From Anaerolineales bacterium (GTDB taxonomy: Bacteria > Chloroflexota > Anaerolineae > 4572-78 > J111): DNA of 64,000 nt. Below are positions 45,501 through 54,735 of this stretch, one piece after another; the stretch's first letter is position 1, and each line of letters begins with the position of its first letter. The notes under the pieces were generated by a model that did no database searches, was not told the origin of the DNA, and saw only the letters and a program-made list of their open reading frames with translations. The position numbers were made by a program, and so were the translations under genes. The stretch covers positions 248,001 through 312,000 of the forward strand of contig JACKAU010000011.1 of NCBI GenBank assembly GCA_020634855.1, read 5' to 3'.

Positions 45501-45800
45501 CTCCGGATCACCAGGACCACACATAAAAAATGGACCGCCATTGTTGTATTTCAACCACGCAGGGTTGTCGGGATTGACAATGATCTGTTCATCCAGAGCA
45601 TTCCTGCTGATAAGATGAGGAAGTTTATTTCCGGAAATCAACTCATCCGTCCTCGAAAAGACGGATTGAACCTTAGCTGAAACAAAAAGCAGAGAAGTAA
45701 ATAAAAATACCAGAAACGATACTCCCAATCCACTTCTAATATTCCGATTTCCAAGAAAGACCTTAAAACCATGGAGGATTGGCGGCAATTTCGAATACAT
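42515..45800 (-). CDS. secreted glycoside-hydrolase-like protein with cohesin and dockerin modules, frameshifted near its end
   Basis: A signal anchor (about 25-42) precedes a catalytic-like domain (about 60-430), comparable to DUF4038-type glycoside hydrolases (NPAWLKYNNGGPFFMCGPGD, YFFFYDDDASIWN, NLIWVVAEEYQEKF, LNMSEAANHG). Thr/Pro linkers separate a beta-sandwich module starting IDTFDRANSSLVGNGWTEVE and a cohesin domain (SPDESFAGSIVLKNVTGNGLYG, LELIYDPNLLSIENL). The main frame stops at 42927. One base out of frame (about 42945) the sequence continues as a carboxypeptidase-regulatory-like domain and a dockerin with two calcium loops, DVNNDNLIDISD and DINNDAIIDIFD, ending at 42515. AAGGAGA precedes the ATG. 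Catalytic residues and substrate not established. Confidence 0.82.
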
Positions 45801-45844
45801 ATTTAAATTCTCCTTGTCTCCGATTGTAGGCTGCGATACTAATT

Positions 45845-45892
45845 AAAAAGCCCAATTTCGATATAAAATCAGCAACAAAATTGGGCTTTTTT
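45845..45892. terminator. bidirectional intrinsic terminator
   Basis: AAAAAGCCCAATTT (45845-45858) and AAATTGGGCTTTTTT (45878-45892) form a 14-bp stem with A and T runs on the outside. It separates the IS5-like element from the minus-strand hydrolase gene. Confidence 0.8.
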
Positions 45893-45940
45893 GTGTCATT
45901 ATACAGTTCTTAATTAAAGCGTTATACACTGATTAAATAA

Positions 45941-46969
45941 TAGACAATATCGGAAATAAGGTTAAGCAACAAACTCAAAAAGGTCGAAATGTTCGGTCGG
46001 ATGACGATAACGAACGCGAAGATTGTGTAAGCCACAAGCAATCTCAATAACCAGGTCATCAAAACCGGGCAAGTGATTACGAAAAGTGTCTTTAAGGATC
46101 CGGCAGCGGTTGATCCCGCAAATGATATTTTCAACGGTGACCCGAGCCGTGGCAATGACGGTATTAATGAACCGCTCACAACAGTCTAACTCACCACCCC
46201 GTGGTTTCTTTTTGGGCTGATAGCTGATGACATCTTGAGGCGCATAGCCCTGAAAACCGGTATCTTGCAGAAGTTGAGCATTGCGTGGAAAAATATAGCC
46301 TTCTTCGTCACAAATGCGTTTATCGTGGCGGGTACCGGGATAGGTCTGGCTCAAGTAACAAACGGTGCGACTAGCCGGATGAGTAATGACATTATTGGTC
46401 ACGGTATGGGCTTTTTTTACCACTGTAATACGCCTTTTGCTCAACATTGTCTTTGGGACGTTGCCGTCGTCGTTGGGTGCCATCAATGATAAACTCCAGT
46501 AGGTCGTAATCAGCTAATACCTGCTCAAGTTTAGCCGGCTCCCGCTCCGGCAGCACGGCTTCCAGTTGCAAGGTCGCTTGCAGGATAGGTGTCAACCGTT
46601 GGATCCAGTCATTGGCTTGGCCTTGGCTCATACCAAATAGACTGCCTTGTACTTCTTGGAGGGGATAGGTTTTGAAGTAGACCAAGATGAACAACAACTT
46701 GTCGGCCAAGCTCTTTAACGTCGGTTTACGGCCACCGCCCGGTCTTCGTTGCCGAGGTTTGGCTTGGGATCGTCGGTCTACATCCGCATCCCAGGCTGCC
46801 TTGAAGCTAAGCAAGAGTTCATCGAATTCTTCAACTCTCAAGCTGGTCAGTGCCAGAAATCGACCGGGCTTCTTTTTCAATTTTTCATAGGTCAGCATCT
46901 TTTTCGCCTCTTTTCTTTCTCTATATTGCTGACCAGTTTAGTCTTTTTTCTTATTTTCGATAATGTCTA
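45941..46969 (-). mobile_element. IS5-like element, copy 2
   Basis: 1029 bp with terminal inverted repeats TAGACAATATCGGAAATAAG (45941-45960) and TAGACATTATCGAAAATAAG (complement of 46950-46969), 18 of 20 matching. It shares the TAGAC ends and two-frame gene layout with the copy at 40491, but the proteins differ enough to be separate arrivals. No clear target duplication. Confidence 0.82.
45962..46898 (-). CDS. IS5-like transposase in two overlapping frames
   Basis: Frame one (46898 to 46392) begins MLTYEKLKKKPGRFLALTSL and carries the N-terminal domain and first Asp (LEFIIDGTQRRRQRPKDN). Frame two (open from 46486, ending 45962) carries VVKKAHTVTNNVITHP, DTGFQGY with the second Asp, and ARVTVENIICGINRCRIL with the Glu. 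The two overlap by 95 bases with frame two in +1. A run of seven A residues at YYSGKK is the natural junction, which fits either programmed slippage or a single-base indel. An AAAGAGG-type site precedes the ATG. Confidence 0.75.
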
Positions 46970-46973
46970 ATTA

Positions 46974-48493
46974 ACTTGAGTTTTGCGATTAGAGAGGGCA
47001 AAAAGCCCAAAGAACATTAACAATCGATCAGAGAAATGGAAAAGACCAAGCCAAATCAAAGCGATCTGCCCGGTGAGAATAAAATAGGCCGAGCAAGTTA
47101 GGCCAGCAAAAGATGTAAGATATGATTAGGGGAGAGACCCGCTTGAGATTGTTGAACAATCCAGTGGACCAAATACCCTAATAATTCATCAACGACCGCT
47201 TGACACCGTTGACCGGTCGATTGGAACTGGCCCTGCACTGCCCAACAGGAGCGCCCCGGCGGTCCTTGGTCACCGAGAAGAGAATACGCTACGAAGGAGA
47301 GATACCAATGGCGTTTGATAGCTCGTAACTGACGTAGCTGATAATCTTCAAAGCCCAGGTTCCCTTGGCGTCCTCGTTAAAGGTTTCAGTCGGCCAGCGG
47401 TCGAGATACGTCGTCAAAATGCGTTTGGCTTCCCACTCTTTACGGTTAGTGGCGTAAAAACGGGGCAGCTTATCGGACTTGACGTGGTTTTCATAAGAAG
47501 CGACAACTCGAACCCGCTGTCGGTTGAGATTTTTCATGGTCAAGACCTTGCTAAAGACCCAATAGCAACGGTCACCAAGTTGGTAGGGTCGATAGGCCTC
47601 AGCCGGAATAGTCTGGATATAGCTTTGCAGTTGGGTCCAGCAATTCTTGTGTAAAATCAGACGGTCCTTGGGACAAGCGCCAATCCAATCTTTGCCAACC
47701 GCCTCAATCGCTTCGACCAAGGGCCACCGCAGAAACCAACTGTCGAACAGTACCACCGAAAAAGGCAGCTCCCAGGCAATGGCTTGTTGCACTAAGTCCG
47801 TTCCTAATCGGGTTTTAGGCTGGTGCAACTGGTGACGATAGTGTTGGCTCACCAGCGTAGCTATATATTGGCGATAGTTAGCCAAGGTGGCCCCATTACG
47901 CAATCGCTCCTGAACTTGGTGTAAGCGTCGTTTTTCATATTTACGACTGAACTGATGATACAACCGGAAATCCACGGGAAACTGGTCGCTGCGATTGACG
48001 TAATAACTGGTGACCACATTATGGGCCCACACATTACGTCCAATACTGTGGTCGCGTAGATAGGCTAGCCCTTCCATTGAACATTTGGTGTGGTGGGCTA
48101 ATGTGTCATCCAAAATCAATCGACCGGCACTGGTGCTCACTGGCCGTCGATGGAGTCGGGTTAATTCATACAGTACCCGTCTATAGTTCAGCTCTTCTTC
48201 CGGCCACTGGGCTTGGCTCATAAACTTATTGAGCGCACTCTGATCATTGTTGTTAAGGAACAGACCGTTGATTGCCGCTATGGTGGCTTTGTCGCCTGCA
48301 ATCAAACCGGTTACATACTCACAAAAATGTTTCCGTTGTTCTGGTGTTTCGAACACTGGGGCAAAATGGGCTAGATTTTCAGCCACTATCCGGGGGTATT
48401 GCACGATAGGTAACTTCATGGTCTCTTCGCTTTCTTTTGCTTTTGACCATTTTACTCTTTTTTCCTATCTGTCCCCCATCGCAAAACTCAAGT
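46974..48493 (-). mobile_element. IS701-like element
   Basis: Ends ACTTGAGTTTTGCGAT at 46974 and its exact complement ending at 48493 bound about 1.52 kb. A directly repeated TAA may be the target duplication. The left end lies only five bases from the IS5-like element. Confidence 0.78.
47098..48419 (-). CDS. IS701-like DDE transposase, frameshifted near the C-terminus
   Basis: The frame from 48419 has LILDDTLAHHTKCSMEGLA (first Asp), FSVVLFDSWFLRWPLVEAIE (second Asp) and LTTYLDRWPTETFNEDAKG (Glu). After that it reads KGTWALKIISY and stops at 47289. If one A is added near 47365 the reading becomes GNLGFEDYQLRQLRAIKRHW, the usual IS701 continuation, and runs to a stop at 47098 (HILHLLLA). So the copy carries a one-base deletion in an A run, or a sequencing error. 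About 440 residues when restored. Confidence 0.8.
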
Positions 48494-48681
48494 AATGAAG
48501 TTGTTAAAGCAACATACCCAAAACTTTCTTTCATAAATAGTATATCTTGTTAGTGCGCAATATTGAAAGCGTAATTCTTTCCCGAATATGTACGTGAGCA
48601 TTCTATGCCCCTACAACATTAGGTAGTTTATACGGAGATTAGATCCCCGCTTGAACTTGATGGTGGGGCCATTCCACTTTC

Positions 48682-51600
48682 CTATGGATTAACGATGATA
48701 GGAATATAAACCTTGTAGTCTGATGTCGGATCTTCCGCCGCATTAACGGTGATCTGAACGGTTTCGCTATCAGTCAAGACCGGAGTTCCGCTATCTGATA
48801 CGATTATGGTAACATCATAAGTGCCAGGCTGTTGGCTGGCGTTTGGCGTCCAAATAAATTGACCGCTTACGCCATTAATGTTCGCCCCCACGGGAGCACC
48901 AGACAAGCTATATGTCATCGTGTTTTGAGGTAGATCGGCGTCTGTAGCTGAAACCACAAAAGCAAGCATACTGCCTTGATCAATCGACTTATCACCAATA
49001 TTTGCTAAAATCGGGGCTTGGTTAACTTCGGTTACAGTAATACTTATCGTTTCAGTATCTGTTAATGACGGACTACCACTGTCAGTTATTACAATCGTTA
49101 AAGAGTAACTATCCGGTCCTTCTATCTCTGTTGGTGTCCAATTGAAGACGCCACTATTTTGACCGATTGATGCGTTGCTTGGCGCATTCTCCAAGCCGAA
49201 TGTTATCAAGTCATTATCCGCAAAATCTGTGGCGATAGCATTAAAAGATAAGGTCAATGTTTCTGTGATGGTTTGGTTACCAATGCTAGCCAACTCAGGT
49301 GCATCGTTGACCGATGTAACTGTAACACTGACTGTAGCTGTAGCTTTTTCACCTTCGCCATCATTTATTGTGTAAGTAAAACTATCTGTTCCATTGAAAT
49401 TAAGAGACGGTATGTAATTTACTGTAGATCCATCTGTCGATGTCGTTCCATTATTTGCTATACCCACCATTGTGATTGTTAACGGATCATCATCGGGGTC
49501 TAAGTCGTTTGCCAGAACATCAATTACCCATGTACCATCTTCAGGAACGGTACCCATATCATCTTCAGCCACCGGGGGTTGGTTCTGACCTGTACAAATG
49601 GCCTCACTATTTAGACCGTTATTGAAGACGAGCTGAATTTCGGAGGGGGAAAGAGCGCGGTCAAAGACAGCTACTTCATCAAGACGTCCATCAAAATAGC
49701 GATTAGCACCAAAAACGGAGTTCCAGCCGATGTAGTAAGGGGCGGTACTACTGCCTAACCCACTCAGACTGCTGGTTTCAGAAGCAATAGCAACCCCGTT
49801 AAGGTAGATGGTAGTCGTGGTGCCATCATAAGTGGCGGCAACGTGAGTCCAGGTGCCGGTCAAAACTTCATTGGCCGGTACATCGGGTTCAAACTCATCA
49901 AACGAACCGCCATTAATTAGGGTAAAGGCCACTTCGTCCCCGTCCTCTTCGATTTCAAGGGTAAAGATCCCTGCCTTGGATAGGATGCCTCGATCCGGTG
50001 CATCAAGGCTATCGGGGTTGATCCAAGCCATCACTGTCAGTTGGTCGGATGTACTGGCAATGTTGGCCGTAGCAAGTCGGTGGTCAGAGCCATTGAATTC
50101 TAGCGCGGCCACTTGACCGGTGGCCGGCCACTTGAACGTCGTGCCGCTGGTTTCATTAAGCGGCCAATAGGCAGACGAAGACCGGACGGCGGTGGGTAAC
50201 TGAACAGCTAGTTATGCTTGGCGCTATTTTTTGACAATAAACTGTACCGGCAGCTGAAGAGTTGTAGAGAAGCTGAATTTCGGAGGGGAAAGAGCGCGGT
50301 CAAAGACAGCTACTTCATCAAGACGTCCATCAAAATAGCGATTAGCACCAAAACGGAGTTCCAGCCGATGTAGTAAGGGGCGGTACTACTGCCTACAACC
50401 CACTCAGACTGCTGGTTTTCAGCAATAGCAACCCCGTTAAGGTAGATGGTAGTCGTGGTGCCATCATAAGTGGCGGCAACGTGAGTCCAGGTGCCGGTCA
50501 AAACTTCATTGGCCGGTACATCGGGTTCAAACTCATCAAACGAACCGCCATTAATTAGGGTAAAAGGGTAAAGATCCTGCCTTTGATAGGATGCCTCGAT
50601 CCGGTGTATCAAGGCTATCGGGGGTTGATCCAAGCCATCACTGTCCGGTACTGGCAATGTTGGCGGAGAAGCTTTGGCAGTTACCGAGTTGCCCACGACC
50701 TCAACCGTGCCATGACGACATCGGGTCCAAGAACGTCGTGCCGCTGGTTTCATTAAGCGGCCAATAGGCAGTTAGACCGGACGGACAGGTGGAGGCCTCG
50801 GTAACATTAATAGAGAAGCTTTGAGGGTCAGTACCAACCGAGTTGACGGCCTCCACCGTGACCTCAACCGTGCCGCTGACGGTGGGGGTCCATTCAATCA
50901 GCCCGCTGTTTTCATCGATCGTCATCTCGGCTGGTCCACTCGTCAGCGTGTACGTTGGCACCGGACTGCCCGTCGCCTCCACATCATAGCTGTACAACCC
51001 ACCCACTGTCGCCTCCGTTTTGGCCGAACTAGTTATGCTTGGCACCACTGGTGGACAATCCGGTAGAATAGTCGCGAGCGCATCGTACCAAACGGCCGCC
51101 ATTTTGGTATAACCGGTGGCATAGGGATGCAAGTTGTCCCACATATCACCCGTCGGTTGAGTACTGTAAATCAAACCCGCCCCATCTTCCATATCAACAA
51201 TGATAACATGATCGCCATTCGCAACCCGGGCCTGAGTCATCGCTTCAAGATTGTCATTGAAGTCGGCGGTTACTTGACTATAGCCAATCCGATTGATAAT
51301 TCGGGCTAAGATTACCATAACATCTGTATTGTTGGCCTGTTCGAAAGCATCAATTTCGTTAAGTGTCTTTTCTACATCAGTGATGCTCGTGTTGACGCCA
51401 TTGGTCCCGATATGCAGCAAGATGATATCAGCCGGATGGTTTATGAGCCACTGCTCCCCTTCATCATAGATATTGTCGGCAATTCCCGCTTTAGTCCACC
51501 CTGGGTGGCCTTCGTGATTAGGGTCGAAGCCGGAATAAAGTTGGCCATTGGTTTGGCTGCCCACAAAGTCAACTTGATAGCCAGCCGCGTTTAAACTTTC

Positions 51601-52622
51601 CCACAGGTCTTTGCGATAACCAATCCAGGCGTCAGAATCATCAACCCCTGACGATTTACCAGCGGTAATCGAGTCGCCCAGAGGCATAATCCGTATTGGT
51701 GCTCTGCAGGCTAAGGTAGACACATCAATTGAAAAGCTTTGCACATCAATCCCAACTGTATTTGTGGTTTCAACTGTCACATTTACTGTACCTGTAGCGG
51801 TAGACGTCCAATTAATTAGCCCACTGGAAGGGTCAATTGTCATTCCAGGTGGATTTTCAGTTAAGCCGTACCGGGGAGATGGATTGCCAGTGGCCGCCAC
51901 CTTGTAGGTATATGGAAATCCTACTAGTGTCTTAGTTAATGGAGTCGAGATAATTGTGGGAGCCGCTGGACCGCTTGGGGATCCCTCAATAACGAGATTA
52001 TCGAAGCAGCGTCCGGAGAAGTTCTGATCATCAAGACCATCGGTGAAGAAACGGATGGTGTCAAGGCCAACATTCTGGTCGAACGGGATCAGCGACTGAA
52101 CTGGATTCCGTCGATGACCAGATCGTAGGTGTGATTATCAAGGTTTACCTGAAGTGAAATCTGAGCCGGTCCACTGAGTTGGGTAAGGGTTGACACAGTG
52201 CCACCTTGTCGATAGCCCAGGGTTTGGTGAATCCCCTCGATTTGAGACCAGACGAGGTTGATACCCACTCCATTATCTTGGTTGCTGTCACTCATCAAGG
52301 CACCTTCGCCCATCTGCATTAGAAGGGTATAAGAGGCTTCACTCCCGGTCTGAGACCAATCAAAGTCAAAGGTCCAGACCAGTTGACCGGACGAGACCTG
52401 TGAGAAGGCGTGAGAAACCATTGGTCGATTGGTAATATCGGACGTGTCAGTGAAACAGAGACGGTTATTCTGAATAGCAATTTGAGTGCCGTCAGCTTCC
52501 AACTCAGTCCACCCGTTGTCGACTGTATTGCTATCGACCCGATCGAAATCATCGCTGAAGAGGGTATTTGGATCGCTAGCAAAAACAGGTTTTGGTATGA
52601 TTAATATGTAAATCAACACCAT
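48682..52622 (-). pseudogene. secreted SGNH-hydrolase / LamG / cadherin-like multidomain protein, broken
   Basis: Read from 52622: a signal peptide ending near VFAS, then a beta-sandwich module DDFDRVDSNTVDNGWTELE related to one in the 42515-45800 protein. After a frameshift near 52090 come Ig-like modules around an SGNH hydrolase (MPLGDSITAGK with the Ser; GTNGVN; DNLHPYATGY with the Asp/His pair). Next is a degraded LamG segment (50270-50770), then a second, intact LamG copy (YWPLNETSGTTF, WTHVAATYDGTTTTIYLNGV), a cadherin-like repeat and two putative-Ig repeats. It ends in VYIPIIVNP. Separate open stretches are 48682-50112, 50310-50753, 50701-51900 and 52089-52622. An intact protein would act on acylated polysaccharide outside the cell. 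Confidence 0.8.
49625..50770 (-). repeat. tandem duplication of a LamG-coding segment
   Basis: 49628-50167 and 50270-50767 share long stretches of near-identical sequence, for example both sides of GTCAAAGACAGCTACTTCAT and both copies of CCGCTGGTTTCATTAAGCGG. The copy at 50270-50767 has several small deletions and insertions and is no longer in frame; the other is open. Confidence 0.8.
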
Positions 52623-53218
52623 CGTTAAGCAAGATAATATTATGAATGAATATCTAATAATTTGTTTTTAAGGTCCACTGAACCAACTCCAACATTAAAT
52701 ATATATAGTTAGCTAGAATAACCGTCCAACCGTCGACAATGACTTACCGATTAGTTAGAGTAGCTAAGATTAGGAACTTATATCATAGTCATTAAAACCA
52801 TGATCAAGATTTAAAAATATTTGAAAATTGTTTGAATTCTCAAATATTATTTTCTAACTTTCTTCCTAGCGAATTCCAACAGTATTATCATTAAAAGTTG
52901 TTACACTTGGCGGCAGGTAGGTAGGTAGCTAAAATGCACGATTACGGGTTACCCTAAAATAATATCGTACGTTTTAGTGAATAACTGAGGTAGATTTTGA
53001 TAACTACATATGCTAATTATCAACACCCTCCGTTAGACGCTGTTTTATAAAGTAGAGGTTTACGAACTTGTCTACAGATTTACACTGATATTCACAGATT
53101 TTTATCTGAATTTTGATATTATCAGTGACCATCTATGTATATCTGTGGACCTTTGAAGACTGTTTAAAACAGTCTCTTAGAAACAACACCTTTAGTTAGT
53201 CCAATCAAAAAGGTAAGG
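52623..53218. other. long intergenic region upstream of gmhB
   Basis: No gene seen. It holds copy D of the repeated promoter motif (52854-52903), a stretch of inverted and direct copies of ACAGAT/ATCTGT around 53070-53150, and a perfect palindrome AGACTGTTTAAAACAGTCT at 53157-53175, 44 bp before the gmhB start, that could be an operator. Confidence 0.5.
52854..52903 (+). promoter_or_regulatory. repeated promoter motif, copy D (upstream of gmhB)
   Basis: CTAACTTTCTTCCTAG at offset 1, TTCCAACAGTATTATCATTA at offset 21 and AAAGTTGTTACA to the end. Ungapped against the other copies. 315 bp upstream of gmhB. Confidence 0.5.
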
Positions 53219-53845
53219 ATGCAAGCAATCTTCCTTGATCGGGACGGTGTCATCTGTGAAAACCGGTCTGATTACGTCAAAAGCTGGCGAGAATTCAAAT
53301 TTCTTCCAGGCGCGAAACAAAGTTTAGCCGCCCTGCGGTATTTGGGGTTACCGATCATTGTCGTAACTAACCAATCGGCTATTGGACGGGGGATTATACC
53401 GGCTGAGGTTGTAGAGGAAATCCACCGGCAGATGGTGACGGAAATTCAAGCCTACGGCGGCCATATCACCCGAATTTATTACTGTCCACATCACCCGGAA
53501 GCAGGCTGTGACTGTCGCAAGCCGCAACCCGGTATGCTTTTGCAAGCGGCTCAGGAGTTGGGTATTGACTTGAATCAGTCTTATATGGTCGGTGATGCCG
53601 TAACTGATTTGGTAGCAGGACAGCAAGCATATTGCCACTCAATTCTGGTGTTAACCGGTCGAGGTTTACCTCAGTTAACAGCCGCGCTCGGGTCGATGCA
53701 TAAACAGTTCACCATTACTCGAAACTTAATGCAGGCAGCCGGCTATATTTACAAACGAGAGCGACAGAAGATGCACGGTAGGCGACCAAGCTCATTTGAC
53801 AAACCACTACCACAGGAATTTAGGCTCTTGGCGGACAGACTTTAA
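53219..53845 (+). CDS. gmhB: D-glycero-D-manno-heptose-1,7-bisphosphate phosphatase
   Basis: Removes the C7 phosphate of heptose 1,7-bisphosphate. 208 residues, HAD-IIIA type: FLDRDGVICENRSDYV with the nucleophile Asp, VVTNQSAIGRG, the zinc-binding loop YYCPHHPEAGCDCRKPQPGM, and MVGDAVTDLVAGQQA. The zinc loop separates GmhB from other HAD-IIIA proteins, although histidinol-phosphatases share part of it. The last 45 residues, basic and rich in Arg/Lys, extend beyond the usual end. AAGGATG overlaps the start. Partner genes gmhA and hddA are in the same window. Confidence 0.9.
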   Translation: MQAIFLDRDGVICENRSDYVKSWREFKFLPGAKQSLAALRYLGLPIIVVTNQSAIGRGIIPAEVVEEIHRQMVTEIQAYGGHITRIYYCPHHPEAGCDCRKPQPGMLLQAAQELGIDLNQSYMVGDAVTDLVAGQQAYCHSILVLTGRGLPQLTAALGSMHKQFTITRNLMQAAGYIYKRERQKMHGRRPSSFDKPLPQEFRLLADRL

Positions 53846-53897
53846 CAATCAAGATATTCGTACGGATTAACTCTCTAGAAAGTTTTTTCAACCCATT

Positions 53898-54653
53898 ATG
53901 ATCAAACAATTTCGTTTCTATATCTTAGGTCAGGCATCTTCTATACCCCGCTACATCCTTGAGCAGATAATCTTGGGGTTGTGTAGTTGGGTTCCGTCAG
54001 TGCTGGGTATCGGCCTAAGAGCATTGGCCTACCGGTCAATTATGAAATTAGACGGTACGCCAGCCATCGAGTCCGGAGTTCGTATTGCACACGCAAATGG
54101 CGTTCGCTTAGGTAAAAACGTCTATTTAGATCAAGGCGTTTACCTTCATGCCTTACCCAACGGCATCACCATTGGCGATAAGACCTTTATAATGCATCAC
54201 ACTATGCTGCATGTATTTAACTTTAGAGGTTTACCGCAGGCCGGCATTACGATAGGAAAAAACTGTTTCTTGGGAGAATACAACGTCATCCGTGGTCAGG
54301 GTGGTGTACATATTGGCAATGATGTCTATACCGGCCCTATGGTTCAGATGGTCGCAGTGAACCACGTTTATCAAGATCCTAACCGCTCTATTCGAGAGCA
54401 AGGAATTACGGCCCAAGGCATTGTCATTGAAGATGATGTTTGGATCGGGGCCAATGTTACGATCGTAGATGGGGTAACTATCGGCAGAGGCAGTATCATC
54501 GGGGCCGGATCAGTTGTAACGCACGATATTCCATCATACAGTATTGCAGTTGGAACACCGGCCAAACGGGTTAAAGATCGACGTGAACTCTCCGGTAACC
54601 ATCGACAAGATGCAGGTGTGTTTTTTGGCGCGCTGGAAGAGATTCGGCGCTGA
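53898..54653 (+). CDS. hexapeptide-repeat acyltransferase
   Basis: 251 residues. A hydrophobic/amphipathic N-terminus (about 15-50) is followed by left-handed beta-helix repeats (VRLGKNVYLDQGVYL, ITIGDKTFI, ITIGKNCFLGEYN, VHIGNDVYTG) and the CAT/NodL-type ending VIEDDVWIGANVTIVDGVTIG with IPSYSIAVGTPAKRVK. Likely O-acetyl transfer to a surface glycan or its precursor; substrate unknown. Lies 53 bp downstream of gmhB. Confidence 0.87.
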   Translation: MIKQFRFYILGQASSIPRYILEQIILGLCSWVPSVLGIGLRALAYRSIMKLDGTPAIESGVRIAHANGVRLGKNVYLDQGVYLHALPNGITIGDKTFIMHHTMLHVFNFRGLPQAGITIGKNCFLGEYNVIRGQGGVHIGNDVYTGPMVQMVAVNHVYQDPNRSIREQGITAQGIVIEDDVWIGANVTIVDGVTIGRGSIIGAGSVVTHDIPSYSIAVGTPAKRVKDRRELSGNHRQDAGVFFGALEEIRR

Positions 54654-54735
54654 TTTAATAACTATTGAAAGTTTAGCATAGAAAACAAGTTGGTATTTCT
54701 AGATAACTACTAGGCTTACTCATAGGAGGTACATA

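Noticed and set aside
42515..45800. Cellulosome locus
   Set aside because: Only one protein with a cohesin and a dockerin is visible, with no scaffoldin bearing multiple cohesins, so a cellulosome is not claimed.
36693..48493. Phage-defence island
   Set aside because: All genes here are transposases or secreted or glycan proteins; no restriction, CRISPR, toxin-antitoxin or reverse-transcriptase genes were seen.
48750..49600. Plus-strand frames opposite the cadherin/Ig repeats (for example 49175-49482)
   Set aside because: Antisense to recognisable Ig-like repeats; no family and no ribosome binding site.
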